DNA of 6,754 nt from an uncultured delta proteobacterium. GTDB taxonomy: Bacteria; Desulfobacterota; WTBG01; CAIYCZ01. Both the position numbers and the translations under genes were made by a program. The stretch lies in assembly GCA_903924805.1 (NCBI GenBank), contig CAIYCZ010000314.1, forward strand, positions 1 through 6,754, given 5' to 3'. Below are positions 1 to 5,803 of the stretch, piece after piece; the stretch's first letter is position 1; every line of letters begins with the position of its first letter. The notes beneath the pieces are model-generated. The model was not told the DNA's origin, did not search any database, and was given only the letters and a program-made list of their open reading frames with translations.

Positions 1-765
1 GATTATGGTGATGTCAGGGGTAATATTTTTTATGATATAAATAATTGCAAAGAAAAATGGCCGGATGGGAGCCAATTATATTCAGAGGATTTAATGAAAT
101 TGGATACCTTCCATATTGCATTAAAATTTGTTGCGTTTGTTCTGCAAGACCCGGGACTATATCTGAAGAATTCTTTCATGAAACTGAGCTGTTTTTTTTC
201 ACCAAACCAGAACGTCATAATTTTTATTAAAACAAAGTTTGACTCGGTGCATCCTGTTGTTACTGGAGCAGTTTGTCTGGGGATAAGTCTTCTCTACATA
301 TTGATTATATGTGGCGGGCTATTGGGGATTGTATTCTCTAGGGATTCATTTCGTCCGGTATTTATATCGTTTATAATTTTTTATTGTCTGCTCGTCTTTT
401 TTACCGTTGGCAATTCAAAACTGCGGCTCCCCTTAATGCCATTTTTCATAATTTATTGCTCATACTTTATTATGAGTTTTAAAAATGGTACTTGGAAGAG
501 AGCTTTTTCAAACAAGTGGATTTTGATTATTATTTTATTTTTTTTAAGTAATAGTATTTATAAGTACCATGAGATACTGCTATCACCTGCAGAAATCGCC
601 GTGCAAAAGATAGAGCTCTGCAATCACCTAGGATTTCCGAAAACAGCACTGTACCTGTTTGAGCATGATAAAGGGTCTTCACATTCAGCCAGCGAAAAGG
701 AGCGGTTGAAGCGTGCTGAAGCAGCAGCGCGAAAAAAACTTTTTGTGTCACATGCTGCAAAATAA
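1..765 (+). CDS. GT-C family (ArnT/PMT-like) glycosyltransferase, C-terminal part, 5' end outside window
   Basis: The frame is open from the first base of the window to the TAA at 763-765 (254 codons), so the ATG at 94 is probably internal rather than the start. The opening part has the soluble segment usual before the last helices of GT-C transferases, with a D-P-G-L-Y-L-K stretch near residues 50-56 and a K-L-x-x-F-F-S-P element near 61-68. Four hydrophobic segments follow, at about residues 88-111, 119-136, 143-159 and 172-188. Between the second and third is G-N-S-K-L-R-L-P-L-M-P (residues 137-147), which resembles the R-x-R-L-P-x-x-P loop of GT39/ArnT-like enzymes. Such enzymes move a sugar from a polyprenyl-phosphate donor to an acceptor on the periplasmic side. 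The catalytic N-terminal part is not visible, so donor and acceptor are unknown. The C-terminal tail (about residues 225-254) is basic and Ala/Lys/Arg-rich. The gene is much more A+T-rich than the rest of the window, which may reflect transfer. The GT-C call is fairly sure, the exact family less so. Confidence 0.75.
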   Translation, partial: DYGDVRGNIFYDINNCKEKWPDGSQLYSEDLMKLDTFHIALKFVAFVLQDPGLYLKNSFMKLSCFFSPNQNVIIFIKTKFDSVHPVVTGAVCLGISLLYILIICGGLLGIVFSRDSFRPVFISFIIFYCLLVFFTVGNSKLRLPLMPFFIIYCSYFIMSFKNGTWKRAFSNKWILIIILFFLSNSIYKYHEILLSPAEIAVQKIELCNHLGFPKTALYLFEHDKGSSHSASEKERLKRAEAAARKKLFVSHAAK

Positions 766-789
766 TGTTCCTCTTTCCCTGGTCACCTC

Positions 790-1110
790 GTGAACTTGCG
801 GCGCCCGCAATGGTCCTGCATAGGGAGACTGGCGCTTGTCAGCCGCCTGCTCCTTATGGTTCTGCGCACTATTGATATATCCACCGTCACCCGGTATTTT
901 ACCCTTCATCTGCTTGCCATTATGGTGTCTGTTTAACCGCTGGTATTATTATGCTTGAGCATGCTTGCCCTTCAGCTGGCAATTCTGGGGAGAACGCCCG
1001 CTGCTCCATTCATTCCGACATTTAAGGCTGTTATGCTTGCCATCGGCATGAATGCAATCATTCCCGGTCGTCTTGCAGAGTTGCTGAAGCCGACATTTTT
1101 AATGAATTAT
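790..1110 (+). pseudogene. Remnant of a flippase-like (LPG-synthase transmembrane / UPF0104-type) membrane protein gene
   Basis: Read in the frame of the GT gene upstream, this stretch encodes a hydrophobic N-terminus (about 829-867) followed by R-T-I-D-I-S, then a TAA at 934-936. Beyond the stop, in the same frame, come Q-L-A-I-L-G-R (973-993) and the segment M-N-A-I-I-P-G-R-L-A-E-L-L-K-P (1048-1092), followed by T-F-L. That last block is a good match to the conserved N-P-x-R-x-x-E-L-L-K type motif of LPG-synthase-TM/UPF0104 flippase-like proteins, which are usually about 300 residues long. Only about 100 residues' worth is present. The resemblance ends around 1101, just before the stop codon of the convergent gene at 1118, so the 3' two thirds are missing. 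No convincing ribosome site is seen; GTG 790 or TTG 796 could have been the start. It is not a copy of the flippase domain in the 988-residue protein nearby, which has a different motif (P-S-T-I-G-L-D-G-Y-R). A sequencing error could explain the stop codon but not the missing 3' part. Confidence 0.6.
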
Positions 1111-1117
1111 TGGAGGC

Positions 1118-2824
1118 TCACTCACGGTAGCCCAGGCGCTGCAATTTTTTCTCTATGCTCTGTTCCTGCTCTGCTGTATAAGGAATGGGGGCAGGAGATA
1201 AAACAGCGCAGGGTGCAACCGGTTGTTTGTAGGTAGGTGGTGAAGAACCTTTAAAAATGTTCAGAGGCCTTCCATCCAAGTCATCAGGAACTGGCAGACC
1301 AAAAAACGATAGGATGGTCGGACACACATCCTGAAGAGAAACTGCTTCTTTCATCTTTCCCGAGCAGCAGAGATGCTCACCTGAAACAATGAAAACCCCT
1401 TCCGGGCGATGGGAGCCGCTCATGCTCATGGAGCGCGCACCGCACATCTCTTTCCGGTGCAGCTTTTTAAGCACCTGCCCCGGATGAAAATGTTTATGGG
1501 GAAGGCATAGATAGGAATAATTGTCCGGGGTGTTGAGCTCAAGAATAATATCGGGAGCCAGATGAACATAGTGCCCTGAATATACTTCTTCCCGTTTCCA
1601 AGCCCGCTTTACTATCGGAGAAGCTGCTTCGGGGTCCTGCCAGGTTAACAATTTTTCTATAATGTTTTCCCGCAGCCTTTCGTACTCCGTGCCCTGAGAC
1701 ACATTCCCCTCAGGTTCCCTGCCGCAGAGGTTAATGTGAATGCTTGGAAAATAATTCAGATCCTCAGAAAAGGCCGCTGTTTTTTTCCAGACAATACCAC
1801 CAAACCGGGCACTTGACTCCATCCGCTGCGCAAGAAACCGTGCCGGTGACCTGAAAACTTTTTCCTGAAAGCTGGCAGGGAGGCATGTTAAGCCCCATTG
1901 TTTAGAGAAGGAAAGCCCCTTTTCAAGCAGTGATGATGTTTGGTTCACGTGGAGATACCCTTCCTGGCAAAGCCATTGATTAAGAGAAATAGCTTTGTCT
2001 CCTATACCTCCAGACCCATGATCTGAGACAAGCAGAATCTGAGTATTCTCCCAGAGATTTTCCGTGAACTCTCCTATAGCCGAATCGACTCGTCTATATA
2101 CGTCACGGATTGCATTTGCCAGGGAATCGTCCACAGGACAATAACGGGGTGATGACGGGTCGTGAAATTTCCAGAAGTGATGGGCTCCCGTGTCTGTTTC
2201 TCCAAAATGAATCATGAAGCAGTCCCAGGGCTCTTTCCGGTACAGGTACAGTGCAGTGTCAGCCTTTCTCTTCAGTGACTGGAATATTTTTTGACGCGCA
2301 TCATAGTACCACTGCTTGTCCATCACCGTTTCCTGAAGCTCAGAAATCTTATAATCACCAACCTGTTCTTTAATCTCTGCCAGGAGCTTCTCTGGATAGA
2401 CAAATGAGGAATCGATGCTCATAGCAACCGGTGAGTCAAAGCCGCTGATCATGAATCCGTTCACTACTTCAGGGGGGTAGGTGGCAGGAAGTCCCATGAC
2501 ACCAACCCGCAGGCCTTCCTCGCTCAATATCTGCCACAGGCTTTTAGCCCTGCGAAAGGTTGAATTAACAAAGCGCACCCGGTAGGTTCCCTGTACCCGC
2601 TCGGTGAAATCAAATAAGCCATGCTTGCCGGGATTTTTACCGGTGATGCAGGTAGTCCAGGCAGGAAATGTGGCAGGAGGAACGGTTGACAGGAGGGTAT
2701 TCCATACGCCCTGCTGCATAAGGCGGGCAAGGTTGGGAAGCGACCCCTGTGCAATCAGGGGCTCAATGATATCCCCGGTAGCTCCGTCAAGGCCGATAAT
2801 AAGCAGCCGCTTGTTACTGGACAT
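1118..2824 (-). CDS. AlkP-superfamily phosphohydrolase/phosphodiesterase (COG3379-like), cytosolic
   Basis: This is a 568-residue protein of the type I phosphodiesterase / COG3379-like branch of the alkaline phosphatase superfamily, a two-metal phosphoester hydrolase fold. With ATG at 2824 as residue 1, the visible active-site set is D13 (in I-G-L-D-G), the likely nucleophile T52 (in P-P-A-T-F-P-A-W), D211 and H215 (in E-T-D-T-G-A-H-H), D268-H269 (in S-D-H-G) and H472 (in S-H-R-P-E-G). All expected positions are filled, so it should be active. The substrate is unknown. The catalytic fold begins within about ten residues of the N-terminus and no signal peptide or membrane helix is seen, so it is probably cytosolic. 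An in-frame TTG at 2830 would add two residues. ATG 2824 is preferred because GAAGG sits 9 bases upstream of it but only 3 bases from the TTG. The start overlaps the end of the preceding gene by 11 bases, indicating translational coupling. It is a clear paralog of the partial gene at 5804-6754 and is the last gene of the operon. The C-terminus ends L-Q-R-L-G-Y-R-E. Confidence 0.94.
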   Translation of the reverse strand: MSSNKRLLIIGLDGATGDIIEPLIAQGSLPNLARLMQQGVWNTLLSTVPPATFPAWTTCITGKNPGKHGLFDFTERVQGTYRVRFVNSTFRRAKSLWQILSEEGLRVGVMGLPATYPPEVVNGFMISGFDSPVAMSIDSSFVYPEKLLAEIKEQVGDYKISELQETVMDKQWYYDARQKIFQSLKRKADTALYLYRKEPWDCFMIHFGETDTGAHHFWKFHDPSSPRYCPVDDSLANAIRDVYRRVDSAIGEFTENLWENTQILLVSDHGSGGIGDKAISLNQWLCQEGYLHVNQTSSLLEKGLSFSKQWGLTCLPASFQEKVFRSPARFLAQRMESSARFGGIVWKKTAAFSEDLNYFPSIHINLCGREPEGNVSQGTEYERLRENIIEKLLTWQDPEAASPIVKRAWKREEVYSGHYVHLAPDIILELNTPDNYSYLCLPHKHFHPGQVLKKLHRKEMCGARSMSMSGSHRPEGVFIVSGEHLCCSGKMKEAVSLQDVCPTILSFFGLPVPDDLDGRPLNIFKGSSPPTYKQPVAPCAVLSPAPIPYTAEQEQSIEKKLQRLGYRE

Positions 2825-5780
2825 AGCCAAGTGCCTTCAGCCGCTGCCGCGTTGCATCGTCTATTTCCTTTTTCTGTGCGGTATATGCATGCAAGAGTGC
2901 ATCCTTAGATATGTTCTCAAGTGCTGCCTGCAGCCGGCTCACCACTTCAGGATGCTTCCCTGATACATCCGTTGTTTCCAGCGGGTCGCTCTCCACATTA
3001 AACAGCTGCACCGGTGGCTGCCGCCGGGGGCTTCCTTCCGTGGTCAGGATCAGCTTCCACGTATCTGTCCGCAATGATTTGATCACATTATTCTCATGGT
3101 CCTCTTCAGAGAAAACCATTGCTTCACCAGCATCTTTTGCCGGTCTCAACAGGCTTATGCCCTGCATTGCCTTTGGGATAGCACTTCCTGCCATATTAAT
3201 AATGGTGGGGGCAACATCAAGGCTTCTGACCATACCGCGCTCTATGGTCCCTCTCTGCCTATTGCCAGGAAGCTTTATAATGAGCGGGACGTGGATTACT
3301 TCATCAAAGAGAGTGGTGCCGTGCCACCATCCACCGTGGTCATAGAACTCTTCCCCGTGGTCTGCGACTAATACGATCATGCTGTTATCATAGATACCCT
3401 GCTGTTTTAAGAAGCGAAACAGCTCCCCGATCTTTTCATCGCAGAAAGAGATTTCGCCGTCATAGAGCCTGCGCATCATGGCAGCCTTCTCTGGCAGCGG
3501 GTTGGGCGTGGTGACCCGGGCCACTGCCTGACCGTTGTAAGGATGGACAAAGTAGGGATCATGGGGCTCCATGTAATGGAGGTACAGGTAGAAGGGGAGA
3601 TTTTTATTCCTTTCAAGCCACGCGGATGCCCTGGCAGTGACCACTGCTGCATCCTGGTAAAAATTATGTACATATTTTTTCTTAAACAAAAAACGTTCCC
3701 GAATTAGGCGCAGGAGGTTATAGAGGCATAACCGGGAAGAAGAATCCTTGGCGTAGAAAAAGAAGTCGGGTTCCAGGTAGCAATAGTAGTCAAACCCCTG
3801 CTGGAAGTTGAACTGTGGGGCAAGGTTAATATTGGCAGTCACAGCTCCGGTTGTGTACCCACGGGTTTTCAATACCTCGGCTACGGTTTCAACAGAGTCC
3901 GGAAGAATATGGGGCTTAAGATAGGTATTGTGCGTTGAGGGATACAAAGAGGTAAAGATGGTTGCACACTGGGGTTTAGTCCATGAGGACTGGGCGAAGT
4001 GTCTTGTATAGAGAATGCCGTCCCGAGCCAGACTGTCTATGGCAGGAGACTTCGTGTTTGTATATCCATAGCATGAGAGGTGATTTGCGCGGAGAGCATC
4101 AATCAGGATGAGAATAATGTTGGGCCCCGGTTTTCCAGTGGACAGTTGCACGGGCGCAGAAGGAGGACTCTGGAGGTTACCTGAGTTGAATGCAGTGCAA
4201 TACAAAAAAGCGCCGCAGAGAAAAACAGCCCAGAATCCCAACAGCCCGTACCCTTTTGCAAAAAATCTGAATGGTCTGGTTTTAGAGCATTGTTTAACAA
4301 TCCAGAACAGTGCTGCAGCCAGAATGGCAAACACGGTGATGAGTAAAGCATCCTGGAGTAAGGAAAGAGGCTGTTCATTCAGAAAATCGCGGACTATGCG
4401 GAATCTGGTAATAATAAATGCCAGTGGGATGAAAACTGCGCAGAACATGGAAGCCCAGTGGGTGTTCCCCACATCCTTGTGCCTGAACAGCGAATAAACA
4501 CCGACAATTGTTCCCAGGCAAAAACCTGACAGGCCCCCGATAGCCCCATACAGCAGTGGTCCATAATAGAGCACGGTTCTTTCAGGAAGTCCTGGAAACG
4601 AAAAGATAATGAGCAGGCCCTCAAGCAGACCAACCAGTGACCCAGCCCAAAGTCCCATCAATATTCCAGATCTGATGCTCGTGCCCGCATTCTCTCTTAT
4701 TCTTTGAATCTCTTCCGGGGGAAGGGATTCTGCTGCGGCTCGCTTGTGAGATGTGGTTAAAATTTCCTTCATTTCTTCAACCCGGGGGCGATACTCGGCA
4801 GGCCGAACCATAAATATTAACCCCCCGGCAAGACTCAGGATACCTCCTACCCAGAAACCCAGGTGGGCAAAAAGTATTGCCTTGGCAGGGCCTGCCATAT
4901 TCCCCAGAAGCAGGGCAAATACTGCTTCCCTGATTCCTTCTCCCCCGATTGAGGGCCCAAGCACCGTACCGTAAATCATGATGGGACTTGCGAAGAGGAT
5001 GTCCAGGATATTGATATTTGCGGTCTTAATGGACATGGCTGTGGCAAAGTACATGAGTGTTGTGCAGAGGTGAACCAGAAATCCGCAGGCAAGGGCCTGT
5101 GCCAGCAGCCCCACCTGGCCGCCATAGGCAGTGACAGCCTGAGCAATTTTATCCATTTTCCCCTGAAATTTTTTGCGCATGGGAATCGGGATAATGGCAA
5201 ACAGTATCTGGAGTATACGCGGATTAAACAAAAACAGAAAAGAAAGTACTATGAAGACTCCCAACACCAGCAGTATGGCAACAAGCATTATCAGGTTTAC
5301 CTTAAGGAATCGTAATCCCAGGGGGAGCGTGACAAACAGGAGAAAGGTGAGAGCAATAAAGCCAGTGAGCTTTTCAATGAGTATCACTGTGGCTGATTCA
5401 ACGATTTTTTTTGTGTGTCGGGCAACATCATAGAGACGGTATCCGTCCAGACCGATGGTGCTCGGGAGAAAAATACTGAAAAACCGTCCCACCAGAAAGC
5501 TGCCCAGCAGATGAGAAAAGGGTAGCCCTATACCCTGCCCCTTCAGAAGAAGGTTCCATCGTATTACATTAGCCAGGAATCCGGAAGCCTGTATTGCCAT
5601 GGCTAGGAGAAACCACTTCCAGAAAACCGAGACATCTATACCCTTAATTTCCTGCCAGAGGGAGAGCGGTGTAACCGGGATTAACTGTTTCTGGATTCCC
5701 AGCAGCCGCGGATTAAAGATGAGTATAAAAAGAAGTACGGTGAAAAGGAGCTTTATGCTCCACTGCACATATTTTCTCAT
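2814..5780 (-). CDS. Fusion membrane protein: flippase-like (LPG-synthase TM) domain + second TM module + C-terminal sulfatase-like AlkP domain
   Basis: This 988-residue protein has three modules. Residues 1-330 are a flippase-like LPG-synthase-TM/UPF0104 domain with many helices, an I-R-W-N-L-L-L motif (73-79), F-L-P-S-T-I-G-L-D-G-Y-R (104-115) and a late G-G-E-G-I-R-E-A motif (279-286). Residues 331-370 are a charged linker. Residues 371-531 hold about five more helices, the first two Gly-rich. Residues 551-988 are a sulfatase-like AlkP domain, presumably periplasmic, with D561 (I-L-I-D-A-L-R), T601 (S-S-W-T-K-P-Q), H735 and H740 (H-Y-M-E-P-H-D-P-Y), D808-H809 (A-D-H-G-E-E) and H820. The end resembles other sulfatases (L-F-N-V-E-S-D-P-L-E). 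The usual Cys/Ser-x-Pro-x-Arg formylglycine motif is replaced by Thr-Lys-Pro-Gln-Cys, as in Thr-nucleophile phosphotransferases such as LtaS, so phospho-chemistry is more likely than sulfatase activity. The start is ATG 5780, preceded by TGAGAG 10 bases upstream. It lies 23 bases after the upstream phosphohydrolase gene and overlaps the downstream one by 11. The substrate is unknown; a lipid-linked glycan or phospholipid is plausible by inference. Confidence 0.95.
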   Translation of the reverse strand: MRKYVQWSIKLLFTVLLFILIFNPRLLGIQKQLIPVTPLSLWQEIKGIDVSVFWKWFLLAMAIQASGFLANVIRWNLLLKGQGIGLPFSHLLGSFLVGRFFSIFLPSTIGLDGYRLYDVARHTKKIVESATVILIEKLTGFIALTFLLFVTLPLGLRFLKVNLIMLVAILLVLGVFIVLSFLFLFNPRILQILFAIIPIPMRKKFQGKMDKIAQAVTAYGGQVGLLAQALACGFLVHLCTTLMYFATAMSIKTANINILDILFASPIMIYGTVLGPSIGGEGIREAVFALLLGNMAGPAKAILFAHLGFWVGGILSLAGGLIFMVRPAEYRPRVEEMKEILTTSHKRAAAESLPPEEIQRIRENAGTSIRSGILMGLWAGSLVGLLEGLLIIFSFPGLPERTVLYYGPLLYGAIGGLSGFCLGTIVGVYSLFRHKDVGNTHWASMFCAVFIPLAFIITRFRIVRDFLNEQPLSLLQDALLITVFAILAAALFWIVKQCSKTRPFRFFAKGYGLLGFWAVFLCGAFLYCTAFNSGNLQSPPSAPVQLSTGKPGPNIILILIDALRANHLSCYGYTNTKSPAIDSLARDGILYTRHFAQSSWTKPQCATIFTSLYPSTHNTYLKPHILPDSVETVAEVLKTRGYTTGAVTANINLAPQFNFQQGFDYYCYLEPDFFFYAKDSSSRLCLYNLLRLIRERFLFKKKYVHNFYQDAAVVTARASAWLERNKNLPFYLYLHYMEPHDPYFVHPYNGQAVARVTTPNPLPEKAAMMRRLYDGEISFCDEKIGELFRFLKQQGIYDNSMIVLVADHGEEFYDHGGWWHGTTLFDEVIHVPLIIKLPGNRQRGTIERGMVRSLDVAPTIINMAGSAIPKAMQGISLLRPAKDAGEAMVFSEEDHENNVIKSLRTDTWKLILTTEGSPRRQPPVQLFNVESDPLETTDVSGKHPEVVSRLQAALENISKDALLHAYTAQKKEIDDATRQRLKALGYVQ
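2834..2838 (-). promoter_or_regulatory. Ribosome binding site deciding the ATG 2824 start
   Basis: On the minus strand GAAGG lies 9 bases before the ATG at 2822-2824. It sits inside the last codons of the upstream membrane-protein gene, as expected for a coupled start. Spacing to the alternative TTG at 2828-2830 is only 3 bases, too short for normal use. Confidence 0.6.
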
Positions 5781-5790
5781 AGCAGGGTTT

Positions 5791-5796
5791 CTCTCA
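5791..5796 (-). promoter_or_regulatory. Ribosome binding site for the 988-residue fusion protein
   Basis: TGAGAG on the minus strand lies 10 bases before the ATG at 5778-5780. It is in the 23-base gap after the stop of the upstream gene. The gap is too short for a separate promoter and terminator, so the gene is probably read from the same transcript. Confidence 0.45.
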
Positions 5797-5803
5797 GCAT
5801 GGA

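Noticed and set aside
796..810. Perfect inverted repeat TTGCGG-CGC-CCGCAA just after the glycosyltransferase gene, a possible terminator
   Set aside because: The stem is only 6 bp and no T-run follows on either strand. It also lies within the reading frame of the flippase relic, so a terminator cannot be supported.
955..1236. A 93-codon + strand open frame as a stand-alone small gene
   Set aside because: It starts just after the in-frame TAA at 934, its first half is the continuation of the flippase relic, and its second half is antisense to the end of the phosphohydrolase gene. It is better read as pseudogene plus read-through.
2524..2754. Alternative open frames inside the phosphohydrolase and fusion genes (for example 2524-2754, 2911-3345, 4108-4497, 4753-4974, 6366-6674)
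   Set aside because: They lie wholly within long genes with clear domain motifs, lack ribosome sites and encode low-complexity or unrecognisable peptides. They are shadows of the coding frames.
5218..5717. Repeated CGCGGATTAAA at 5218-5228 and 5707-5717, encoding F-N-P-R twice in the flippase domain
   Set aside because: An 11-base match between two loop-encoding stretches about 490 bases apart, with no similarity beyond it. This is most likely chance or a loop preference, not a mobile or structural repeat.
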